Source of the DNA: DASRHY01 sp046765875
Lineage (GTDB): Bacteria > Actinomycetota > Actinomycetes > Propionibacteriales > Kribbellaceae
Direction of reading: 5' to 3'
DNA length: 12,682 nt
NCBI GenBank assembly: GCA_046765875.1
Contig: JBKPSJ010000301.1
Location: 1 to 12,682 of the forward strand
Shown here: piece after piece, positions 6,275 to 12,643 of the stretch
Layout of the letters: every line of letters starts with the position of its first letter
Position numbering within the stretch: position 1 is the first letter of the stretch
Made by a program: the position numbers and the translations under genes
Notes under the pieces: model-generated
Database searches by the model: none
Seen by the model: the letters and a program-made list of their open reading frames with translations, nothing else
Told to the model about the DNA's origin: nothing

Positions 6275-7158
6275 GCCTCCACTCTAGGAGCGCGTTCCTC
6301 CGGCTGCTCCTTCTTGCGGATGACCGTCGCCGCCATCCCGGCCAGGATCAGGGCGGCCGCGGCGGCCTGTTGCCACGAAATGGCCTCGCCGCGCAGCAGC
6401 CAGGCCGCGGCCATGCCGACCACCGGGACCAGCAGCGAGAACGGCGCCACCGTGCTCGCGTCGTACCGGCGCAGCAGCGAACCCCACGCGCCGAACCCGA
6501 ACAGCGTCGCCGCCACCGCCAGATATCCGACCGCACCGGCTCCGCTCCACCCGAGGTGGCGTACCGCATCCAGGTCATCCTCGGCGCCTTCGAGCAGCGC
6601 CGACAGCACCAGCAGCGGAACGAAGGCAACAGCACTGGCCCAGACCATGAAGCGCAGCGGGTCCGGTGGCCGGGCGTGCCGGGTGACGATGTTCGACAGA
6701 CCCCAGCAGGCGCCGGCCGCGATCACCAGCAGGAACGCGCCGAGCGGACTGGTCAGCCCATTGTCGGTGGCGATCAGCACAAGGCCGAAGCAGGCGATCG
6801 CGATGCCGGCCAGCTGGACCGGCCGTGGCCGCTCTCCGAGCAGCAGTACGGCGAACAACACGGTGAACACGACTTGGCTCTGCAACACGAGCGACGACAA
6901 TCCGGCCGGCATACCGCGGTCCATGCCGACGAACAGCAAGCTGAACTTACCGACGCAGAGGATGATGCCGACGGCAACGACGTACCGGATCGGTACCCGG
7001 GGCGGACCGAGGACGAACACGGCCAGCCCGGCGAGGCCGAACCGCAATGCCGATAACAGCAGCGGCGGAACGCCGTCCAGGCCTACCTCGATGACGACGA
7101 AGTTCACACCCCAGACGGTGGCGACGGCGACCGCCAGGGCGATGTCTCGGGGACTCAC
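6250..7158 (-). CDS. EamA/DMT family exporter, O-acetylserine/cysteine exporter-like
   Basis: A 302-residue inner-membrane transporter with ten predicted helices in two EamA repeats (about residues 7-131 and 139-285). The N-terminus SPRDIALAVAVATVWGVNFVVIEVGL, the GMPAGLSSLVLQSQVVFT segment and VAPFSLLVPVVGMAAAWLL closely resemble the E. coli O-acetylserine/cysteine exporter EamA (YdeD) from memory, so export of cysteine pathway metabolites or related small molecules is a fair guess. The start is GTG at 7158 with a poor ribosome site (CTGGATG); no ATG in frame lies near. It diverges from a LysR gene across 73 bases, a common regulator-exporter arrangement, and its 3' end overlaps the serpin start by 25 bases (or 4 with the GTG start). 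Confidence 0.92.
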   Translation of the reverse strand: MSPRDIALAVAVATVWGVNFVVIEVGLDGVPPLLLSALRFGLAGLAVFVLGPPRVPIRYVVAVGIILCVGKFSLLFVGMDRGMPAGLSSLVLQSQVVFTVLFAVLLLGERPRPVQLAGIAIACFGLVLIATDNGLTSPLGAFLLVIAAGACWGLSNIVTRHARPPDPLRFMVWASAVAFVPLLVLSALLEGAEDDLDAVRHLGWSGAGAVGYLAVAATLFGFGAWGSLLRRYDASTVAPFSLLVPVVGMAAAWLLRGEAISWQQAAAAALILAGMAATVIRKKEQPEERAPRVEAWTTSYGP

Positions 7159-7186
7159 GACATCCAGCCTGCGAGGATTTATTGTT

Positions 7187-7207
7187 AAGCACTAGCACGG
7201 ATTGCTT
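7187..7207. promoter_or_regulatory. Candidate LysR-type operator between exporter and regulator genes
   Basis: The 73-base divergent gap 7159-7231 holds an interrupted dyad AAGCA-N11-TGCTT (7187-7191 and 7203-7207). LysR regulators usually bind dyads with this 11-base interior near the divergent promoter. An AT-rich stretch at 7177-7188 on the exporter side may hold its -10 region. The LysR gene has its own ribosome site AGGAG at 7221-7225. Confidence 0.4.
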
Positions 7208-7231
7208 CAGTGTTCGATGTAGGAGTGCTAC

Positions 7232-8140
7232 ATGCTTGATCTCGGCCGGTTGCGCGCTCTCCATGCTCTCGCGATCTATGGCTCGGTCGGAGCGGCCGCC
7301 GACGCCCTGGGTTACACGCCGTCGGCGGTCTCGCAACAGCTCGCCAAGCTCGAACGCGAGACCCGTACGCCGCTGCTGGAACGTCGCGGTCGCGGGATCG
7401 TTCTCACCGACGCGGCTCGTCATCTGGCGGCGACCGCGGCGCAGGTGCTGGACTTGGTCGAGCAGGCCGAACTCGACCTGGAGGAACAGCGCGGCCAGGT
7501 CGCGGGCGAGATCGTGCTGGCCGCGTTCCCGACCGCGGCGCGTGGCCTGCTCCCGCCGGTCCTCGCCCGGCTGGCGAGCGAGTATCCGGCGCTGACCGTC
7601 GATGTACTGGAGATCGACCCGTTCGAGGCCATAGCCGGGGTGGTGCGCGGCGAACTGACGGTGGCCGTGGTGCACGACTGGCACAACACCCCGCTGGCGC
7701 TGCCCGACGAGCTGACCCGGGTCAAGCTCGGCACCGACCCGGCCGACATCCTGATGCCGTCGTCACATCCGCTCGCGGAGCGCGAGGTCGTACGGCCGGC
7801 CGACCTTGCCGGAGAGCGCTGGATCTGCCAGCCGGATGGGTCGATCTGTCACGACTGGCTGGTCCGGACCATGCGCAAGGCCGGATACGATCCGCGGGTG
7901 GCGTACTCAGTCGCCGAGTACCAGACCCAGCTCGCCATCCTCGCGAAGGGTGTCGGCATCGCGCTGATCCCGCGCCTGGGACGAGGCCCGCTCCCGGCCG
8001 GGGTGGTCGCCGTACCGCTGCACCCGGCGCCGAGCCGGCGGATCTACGCGACCTGGCGGACCCTGACCGCACGCCGGCCCGCGGTCTCGGCGACCCTCGC
8101 GGCCCTCCGCTCCGGCTGGTCTTCTCGCGATACGGCCTAG
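7232..8140 (+). CDS. LysR family transcriptional regulator
   Basis: A 302-residue LysR-type regulator. The winged HTH is at residues 1-60: RLRALHALAIYGSVGAAADALGY then TPSAVSQQLAKLERETRTPLLERRGRGIVLT. A linker helix follows (AQVLDLVEQAELDLEEQ), then a periplasmic-binding-protein-like effector domain from about 92 (GEIVLAAFPTAARGLLPPVLARL) to the C-terminus. The ATG is supported by AGGAG six bases upstream. It is transcribed away from the EamA-type exporter, so it probably controls that exporter, and perhaps the serpin behind it, in response to the exported compound. The effector cannot be named from sequence. Ends in a 215-base convergent gap. Confidence 0.95.
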   Translation: MLDLGRLRALHALAIYGSVGAAADALGYTPSAVSQQLAKLERETRTPLLERRGRGIVLTDAARHLAATAAQVLDLVEQAELDLEEQRGQVAGEIVLAAFPTAARGLLPPVLARLASEYPALTVDVLEIDPFEAIAGVVRGELTVAVVHDWHNTPLALPDELTRVKLGTDPADILMPSSHPLAEREVVRPADLAGERWICQPDGSICHDWLVRTMRKAGYDPRVAYSVAEYQTQLAILAKGVGIALIPRLGRGPLPAGVVAVPLHPAPSRRIYATWRTLTARRPAVSATLAALRSGWSSRDTA

Positions 8141-8355
8141 GTGTGATGCCCAGGCCCGGGGTCGGATGCCCGCGGCGGTGGGCCGTCGGTGACGTCCCGT
8201 GCCGACGGGACCGAAGGTTCCCGCACATTGGTGTGGGTTGGGACGCTGCATACGCAGCAGGAAGTCACAACGAGACGAGCGCACCCAAACCTGGCATGCG
8301 CGACTGGCTCGCAGGAGTGGCCGGCCGTCCACACCAGCCATTTTCGTAACAGGCG
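8141..8355. other. Convergent intergenic region without a supported gene
   Basis: This gap lies between the LysR stop and the end of the XRE gene. I see no tRNA and no convincing coding sequence; a 68-codon open stretch from 8143 lacks a ribosome site and family features. It holds the alternative hairpins at 8183-8211, a short hairpin GCTGC-ATAC-GCAGC at 8245-8258, and a repeated GATGCCC (8145-8151 and 8165-8171). Confidence 0.6.
8183..8211. terminator. Two mutually exclusive hairpins, probable terminator
   Basis: Arm pair CCGTCGG/CCGACGG (8183-8189 with 8202-8208) and arm pair GTCCCGT/ACGGGAC (8194-8200 with 8205-8211, loop GCCG) are both perfect 7-bp stems that share bases 8205-8208. The second, with a tetraloop, is the more stable local fold. 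No T-tract follows on either strand. Placement 43 bases after the LysR stop suggests a terminator; alternative pairing is what an attenuator would show, but no downstream gene exists on this strand nearby. Confidence 0.4.
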
Positions 8356-9255
8356 CTAGTTGTCCACGATGAGGTGGAGTTTGCGCTCGGTCTCCGTGTC
8401 GGCCGGGGTGTAGATCGCGACCCTGATCTCGCTGTTCTGGCCCACCCACAGGTTGGTGGGCTCCAGCCGCAGCAGCCCGTACGTCGGGTTGTCAGCCAGC
8501 TTGATCCTGTAGCCGGGTCCGACCACGTCGTGGCGCGACCAGAGCTCGGCGAACCGTGGCGACGCCGCGATCAGCCGCTCGGTCAGCTCCCGCCAGGCCG
8601 GCTCACCGACGTGGTCGGCCATCCCGGCGCGCAGCCCGCCGACCAGCGAGGCGTGCATATCGCCCTCGTCGAGGAACGAGCACTGCCAGTCGGAGTAGGT
8701 GAACGTCAGCCACAGGATGTTGCGCTCCTCGACGGGGATGAGGTCGAGGTCGAGAATCACCTTGCGGTATGCGTCGTTGTAGGCCAGCACGTCGTATCGC
8801 TTGTTCAGCACCGATGCCGGGTAGGGCGACATCTGGTCGAGGATCCGCTGGGTGTTCGGGGTGAGCGCCGAGCAGTCCGGCTTACCGGGCAGCAGCGGTA
8901 CGCCGGCCAATGTGTACAGGTGCCGGCGCTCGGTCCGGTCCAGCCGCAGGGTTCGGGCGATCGAGTCGAGCACCTGCTCGGAGACATTGATGTCGCGGCC
9001 TTGTTCGAGCCACGTGTACCAGGTCACACCCACGTTCGCGAGCTGCGCGACCTCCTCGCGGCGCAGGCCCGGCGTACGGCGGCGGCCACCCGGCGGCAGG
9101 CCCGCCTCCTCCGGGCGGATCCGCTCCCGGCGGCTGCGCAGGAACGCCGCCAGCTCCGTCCGCCGCGTCAGCGAATTGTCGGTGGCGGGTGATTGGCTTG
9201 GTACCGATCGAAGAGCCGGACTGGTCACAGTCCTATCGTGGCCGCTTTCGCGCAC
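8356..9255 (-). CDS. XRE family helix-turn-helix regulator with MmyB-like ligand domain
   Basis: A 299-residue regulator common in actinobacteria. The N-terminal HTH_31/XRE domain covers about residues 33-107: ELAAFLRSRRERIRPEEAGLP, the RRTPGLRREEVAQLANVGVTWYTWLEQGRD core, then VLDSIARTLRLDRTERRHLYTLAG. The C-terminal MmyB-like (PAS-fold) domain runs from about 137 to 295, with YPASVLNKRYDVLAYNDAY and FAELWSRHDVVGPGYRIKLADNPTYGLLRLE. These proteins often control a neighbouring exporter or oxidoreductase; here the divergent neighbour is a DHA2 MFS exporter. The start is uncertain: the GTG at 9255 has no Shine-Dalgarno and a second GTG at 9228 is possible; the first 30 residues are outside the conserved domain, so either could be right. 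Confidence 0.92.
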   Translation of the reverse strand: MRESGHDRTVTSPALRSVPSQSPATDNSLTRRTELAAFLRSRRERIRPEEAGLPPGGRRRTPGLRREEVAQLANVGVTWYTWLEQGRDINVSEQVLDSIARTLRLDRTERRHLYTLAGVPLLPGKPDCSALTPNTQRILDQMSPYPASVLNKRYDVLAYNDAYRKVILDLDLIPVEERNILWLTFTYSDWQCSFLDEGDMHASLVGGLRAGMADHVGEPAWRELTERLIAASPRFAELWSRHDVVGPGYRIKLADNPTYGLLRLEPTNLWVGQNSEIRVAIYTPADTETERKLHLIVDN

Positions 9256-9285
9256 CCGTAAAAGGGTGGTGCCAGGTGTTGCTGG

Positions 9286-9319
9286 TACCAGGATAAACAG
9301 ACTCTCACTACCAGGCTAA
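9286..9319. promoter_or_regulatory. Direct repeats, candidate operator between XRE regulator and MFS exporter
   Basis: TACCAGGATAA (9286-9296) and TACCAGGCTAA (9309-9319) match at 10 of 11 bases and are offset by 23 bases, about two helical turns, so both would face the same side of the DNA. The first copy overlaps the perfect palindrome CTGGTACCAG (9282-9291). A further dyad CACCC-N6-GGGTG (9253-9268) overlaps the XRE start. They lie in the 86-base divergent gap and are good candidates for binding by the XRE regulator. Confidence 0.5.
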
Positions 9320-9341
9320 GTATCGCCGCACTCTGGATGAC

Positions 9342-10778
9342 ATGACCGAACTCACTGCCACGGCACCGCGAGCCGTCCCCGCCGCCCCAACTGAGCGGAG
9401 TGAGCGGTTCGGCTTGGTCGCCCTGCTGACTCTGATCTTGGGTGGCTTCCTGCCCATCCTTTCCTTCTTCATCCTCAACGTCGCGCTGCCGGCCATCGGC
9501 ACCGACCTGCAAGCCTCCGACGGCGCCCTGCAACTGGTCGTCGGAAGCTATGGCATCGCGAACGCGACCCTGGTCGTGCTCGGCGGGCGGCTCGGCGACG
9601 GCTACGGACGCCGCCGGCTGTTCATCACGGGTATGGCCTTGTTCACACTGACCTCGCTGCTGTGCGCGCTGGCTCCGAGCGTCGGATTCCTGCTCGCCGC
9701 CCGGGTGCTGCAGGGCGCGTCGGCGGCGCTGATGGTCCCGCAAGTGCTCGCAACCATTGCGGCCACCCTCACAGGCGAGAGCCGGGCCCGGGCGATCGGG
9801 CTGTTCGGCGCGAGCGGTGGCGTGGCCGCGGCGCTTGGCCAGATCCTCGGCGGCGCGCTGGTCGAGGCCGACCTCGGCGGGCTCGGCTGGCGGACCGTGT
9901 TCCTGATCAACGTCCCGCTCGGGTTGCTCGGACTGTTCGCCGCGGCCCGGTTGCTGCCGGAGACCAAGGCGACCCACCGGCTTCCGCTCGACCTGGCCGG
10001 GGCCGCGATTCTCGCGACCACACTGGTGGTGCTGCTGTTGCCGCTCACCGAGGGCCGGCCGCTCGGCTGGCCGCTGTGGACCTGGCTGCTGCTGATCGCC
10101 GTGCTGCCGCTCGGCATCGGACTGGGTCTGCACCAGACCCGCATCGAGCGGTCCGCCCGGCACCCGCTGGTGCCGCCGTCGGTGCTCCGACTGCGCGGGA
10201 TGAGGCTTGGGCTGGGGATCGCGCTGCCGTTCTTCATCACATTCAGCGGCTTCATGTTCGCGTTCGCCCTGGCCACCCAGGTCGGCGCCCGGATGTCCGC
10301 GCTGCACGCGGGTCTTGCGATCCTGCCGATGGGCCTGGGCTTCCTCGTCGCATCGATCGTCGGCCCGCGGCTGGAGACCCGCTGGGGTGCCGGCGTCATG
10401 ACCCGCGGCGCACTGATCGAGGCCGTCGGCTACCTGGTACTGGCCGTCAGCACCTGGGTGGCCTGGCCGGACATCAACGCGCTGGTGCTCACGCCCGGCA
10501 TGCTGATCACCGGTCTGGGTACCGGGTTCGTGATGATGCCGATGTTCGGCGTCGTGGTCCGGCAGGTGCCGGTGCAACAGGCCGGGCTCGGCAGCGGGAT
10601 CCTGATCACCACCCAGCAGACCTGCCTCGCGATGGGCGCGGCGATCGTCGGAACGGCGTACCTGTCGATGGCGAACCACTGGGGCGCCAGGGACGCTCTG
10701 GTCGTGGTCGAGCTGGGGATCGCGGTCGTGGCGCTGGGGCTGACCCAGGTCACCCGGCGGCTGTCGATGGCCCGCTGA
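9342..10778 (+). CDS. MFS transporter, DHA2 (EmrB/QacA-type) drug exporter family
   Basis: A 478-residue integral membrane protein with about 14 hydrophobic segments, the length and layout of the 14-helix DHA2 family of proton-coupled drug exporters. After a 20-residue polar N-terminus, helix 1 contains LNVALPAIGTDL, then motif A between helices 2 and 3 reads GGRLGDGYGRRRLF (81-94), followed by ARVLQGASAALMVPQ, and the family segment GWRTVFLINVPLG (182-194) after helix 6. The ATG has a short ribosome site (CTGGA, 9333-9337). It diverges from the XRE/MmyB-type regulator, which probably represses or activates it in response to a substrate. Its last 29 bases overlap, tail to tail, the end of the broken acetyltransferase gene on the other strand. 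Substrate unknown. Confidence 0.95.
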   Translation: MTELTATAPRAVPAAPTERSERFGLVALLTLILGGFLPILSFFILNVALPAIGTDLQASDGALQLVVGSYGIANATLVVLGGRLGDGYGRRRLFITGMALFTLTSLLCALAPSVGFLLAARVLQGASAALMVPQVLATIAATLTGESRARAIGLFGASGGVAAALGQILGGALVEADLGGLGWRTVFLINVPLGLLGLFAAARLLPETKATHRLPLDLAGAAILATTLVVLLLPLTEGRPLGWPLWTWLLLIAVLPLGIGLGLHQTRIERSARHPLVPPSVLRLRGMRLGLGIALPFFITFSGFMFAFALATQVGARMSALHAGLAILPMGLGFLVASIVGPRLETRWGAGVMTRGALIEAVGYLVLAVSTWVAWPDINALVLTPGMLITGLGTGFVMMPMFGVVVRQVPVQQAGLGSGILITTQQTCLAMGAAIVGTAYLSMANHWGARDALVVVELGIAVVALGLTQVTRRLSMAR

Positions 10779-11248
10779 GGTCCAGCACCCAGCGGCGTTC
10801 ACCGTCGTAGAAATCGCCCGTCGGCTGTCCCAGCCGGCGGGCGACGCCGTTCGATGCCTCGTGGTCGGGGCGGATGTGCGCGACGATCCGCCTGATTCCC
10901 GGCTAGCGAGCCAGCCGGTCATCGTCTTTGCGGCCTCCGAGGCGTATCCGTTGCCCTGCCAGGGCTTACCGATCACCCAGGCGATCTCAGCGTGCTCGGC
11001 GGTGACGGTTGCTTGGACGCAGCCGACCGCTTCCCAGCGGGTACGGACGATCCAGTTGTGCCACTGCTCTTGGTCGGATGCGCCGGTCACCTGACGGCGG
11101 TACATGTGGCGGAGTTGGTCCGCCGTGGTGGGGTACCGCCAATGAACGTGTAGAGGTCGTCCGCCGCGAGTACCGTCACCATCTCGTCGGCGTCCTCGAC
11201 GCGCAGAGGAGTGAGCTGGAGTCTGTCGGTGTTGAGCGGGTCCGTCAC
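10750..11248 (-). pseudogene. GNAT family N-acetyltransferase, broken by two one-base shifts
   Basis: Three successive frames together give one complete GNAT protein. From a GTG at 11248 frame one reads VTDPLNTDRLQLTPLRVEDADEM to DDLYTFIGG. The reading then jumps near 11131-11140 to YPTTADQLRHMYRRQVTG, through WHNWIVRTRWEAVGCVQATVT to the acetyl-CoA-binding WQGNGYASEAAKTMTGWLAS. It jumps again near 10897-10903 to GIRRIVAHIRPDHEASNG, then GDFYDGERRWVLDL and a TGA at 10750-10752. One extra G in the minus-strand G-run at each site would restore a 166-residue protein, normal for the family. The GTG overlaps the prfB stop (GTGA). Both breaks are single-base losses in short G runs, so sequencing or assembly error is as likely as a real pseudogene. 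Substrate not predictable. Confidence 0.83.
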
Positions 11249-12366
11249 GCTTCCGGACCGGCGGTCCGGCCGGTACGGCGCCAGCGGATGCCGGCCTCGA
11301 TGAAGTCGTCAAGCTCGCCGTCGAAGACCGCGCTCGTGTTGCCGGACTCGTACAGCGTGCGCAGGTCCTTGACCATCTGGTACGGGTGCAGCACGTACGA
11401 GCGCATCTGGTCACCCCACGACCCGGCGACATCGCCCCGAAGCGCGTCGAGCTGGGCCCGCTCCTCGGCCTTCTTCAGCGCCAGCAGCTTGGCCTTCAGG
11501 ATCGTCATCGCCGAGGCCTTGTTCTGCAACTGCGACTTCTCGTTCTGTACGGCGACGACAGTCCCGGTCGGCAAGTGAGTGATCCGGACCGCCGAGTCGG
11601 TCGTGTTGACGCTCTGGCCGCCCGGGCCGCTGGATCGGTACACGTCGATCCGCAACTCCTCCTCGGGCACCTCGACATCGTCGGTCTGCTCCAGCACCGG
11701 GACCACCTCGACCGCGGCGAACGAGGTCTGCCGGCGGCCCTGGTTGTCGAACGGCGAGATCCGCACCAGCCGGTGGGTGCCGGACTCGACGCTCAAGGTT
11801 CCATACGCGTACGGCGCCTTGACAGCGAAGGTGGTCGACTTGAGCCCAGCCTCTTCGGCGTACGACGTCTCGTACACCTCCGTGCCATATCCGTGCCGCT
11901 CGGCCCAGCGTAGGTACATCCGCTGGAGCATCTCAGCGAAGTCGGCCGCATCCACACCACCGGCGCCGGACCGGATCGAAACCAGCGCCTCGCGTTCGTC
12001 GTACTCGCCGGACAGCAGGGTGCGCACCTCGAGCGACTGGATCGCCTTGGTGAGATCGGCGAGCTCCCTGTCGGCCTCGGCCAGAGTGTCGGCGTCGTTC
12101 TCCTCGCGCGCCATCTGGACCAGCACGCCGAGATCATCGAGCCGGCCGCGCAGCTTGGTTACCCGCTCGAGCTCGGCCTGCAGCGTGGAAAGCCGCGACG
12201 TGACCTTCTGCGCGTTCGCCTGGTCGTCCCACAGATCGGGCGCGGCCACCTGCTCGCCCAGGTCGGCGATCTCGGCCCGCATCTTGGGCAGGTCGAGCAC
12301 CTTCTCGACCGACGTCAGGGTCGCGTCGAGAGTCTTGAGGTCAGCGTCGAAGTCAGGTCCAGCCAC
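11245..12366 (-). CDS. prfB: Peptide chain release factor 2 (RF2)
   Basis: A 373-residue class I release factor that recognises UGA and UAA and triggers peptide hydrolysis on the ribosome. The stop-codon-reading tripeptide Ser204-Pro205-Phe206 lies in RISPFDNQGRRQTSF, which marks RF2 rather than RF1. The universal Gly249-Gly250-Gln251 is in YRSSGPGGQSVNTTDSAVR, and HPYQMVKDLRT is present near the C-terminus. The frame is continuous from the GTG, so the in-frame UGA and programmed frameshift of E. coli prfB are absent. No Shine-Dalgarno precedes the GTG; TACGCT (12380 to 12375) is a TANNNT box eight bases upstream, suggesting a leaderless transcript. Its stop overlaps the start of the GNAT gene; the ftsE-ftsX-smpB genes often found behind actinobacterial prfB are not there. 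Confidence 0.97.
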   Translation of the reverse strand: MAGPDFDADLKTLDATLTSVEKVLDLPKMRAEIADLGEQVAAPDLWDDQANAQKVTSRLSTLQAELERVTKLRGRLDDLGVLVQMAREENDADTLAEADRELADLTKAIQSLEVRTLLSGEYDEREALVSIRSGAGGVDAADFAEMLQRMYLRWAERHGYGTEVYETSYAEEAGLKSTTFAVKAPYAYGTLSVESGTHRLVRISPFDNQGRRQTSFAAVEVVPVLEQTDDVEVPEEELRIDVYRSSGPGGQSVNTTDSAVRITHLPTGTVVAVQNEKSQLQNKASAMTILKAKLLALKKAEERAQLDALRGDVAGSWGDQMRSYVLHPYQMVKDLRTLYESGNTSAVFDGELDDFIEAGIRWRRTGRTAGPEA

Positions 12367-12374
12367 AACCGAAC

Positions 12375-12380
12375 AGCGTA
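12375..12380 (-). promoter_or_regulatory. Candidate -10 box of a leaderless prfB transcript
   Basis: TACGCT on the minus strand fits TANNNT and is followed after eight bases by the GTG start codon, which itself has no Shine-Dalgarno. The same spacing appears before the SRPBCC and small membrane protein genes. Confidence 0.5.
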
Positions 12381-12450
12381 CGCCCTACCCCCACCCCCAC
12401 CGAAAGCCCACCGCCACCCAACTCCTCCGGCCGACGACCAAACCCGCTGC

Positions 12451-12532
12451 CACGTCCACCAACCCGCCCACGTCCACCAACCCGCCCACGTCCACCAACC
12501 CGCCCACGTCCACCAGCTCGCCCACGTCCACC
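12451..12532. repeat. 18-bp tandem repeat upstream of prfB
   Basis: The unit CACGTCCACCAACCCGCC is present three times exactly (12451-12468, 12469-12486, 12487-12504), a fourth time with two changes (12505-12522), and as a 10-base partial copy to 12532. The period is a multiple of three and one plus-strand frame reads Thr-Ser-Thr-Asn-Pro-Pro repeats followed by a non-repetitive tail ending at 12619. No start codon for that frame exists between the prfB start and the repeat, so coding is not supported. It may be a variable-number repeat or the remnant of a gene tail. Confidence 0.85.
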
Positions 12533-12604
12533 GGCCGCCGCTACGTCGACGACCGCGCCGACCTCGACAAGACCGCGGCCACGCTGATCAAGCTGGCCTC
12601 GCTG

Positions 12605-12643
12605 ACCAGGCTGCGGTGACGCTAACCAGGCTGCGGTGACGCT
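12605..12643. repeat. 19-base direct duplication at the contig end
   Basis: ACCAGGCTGCGGTGACGCT occurs at 12605-12623 and again at 12625-12643, one base apart. The last two bases are shared with the sequencing adapter that follows. Being directly next to adapter sequence, the second copy may be an assembly product rather than genomic. Confidence 0.8.

Noticed and set aside
5510..7195. 561-codon plus-strand open frame
   Set aside because: Antisense to the serpin and exporter genes, both of which show family motifs on the minus strand.
8143..8349. 68-codon open frame in the convergent gap
   Set aside because: No ribosome site, no recognisable domain, arginine/proline/glycine-rich content as expected by chance at high GC.
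9225..11432. 735-codon minus-strand open frame
   Set aside because: Antisense to the MFS exporter for most of its length; only its portion covering about 10900-11140 is real, as the middle frame of the broken GNAT gene.
11245..12366. Programmed +1 frameshift site in prfB
   Set aside because: No in-frame UGA near codon 25; the frame is open from the GTG start to the end.
12451..12532. CRISPR-like repeat array
   Set aside because: The 18-bp units are directly adjacent with no spacers and no cas genes are present.
11579..12619. Long plus-strand open frame containing TSTNPP repeats
   Set aside because: Most of it is antisense to prfB, which has complete RF2 motifs; no start lies in the non-prfB part.
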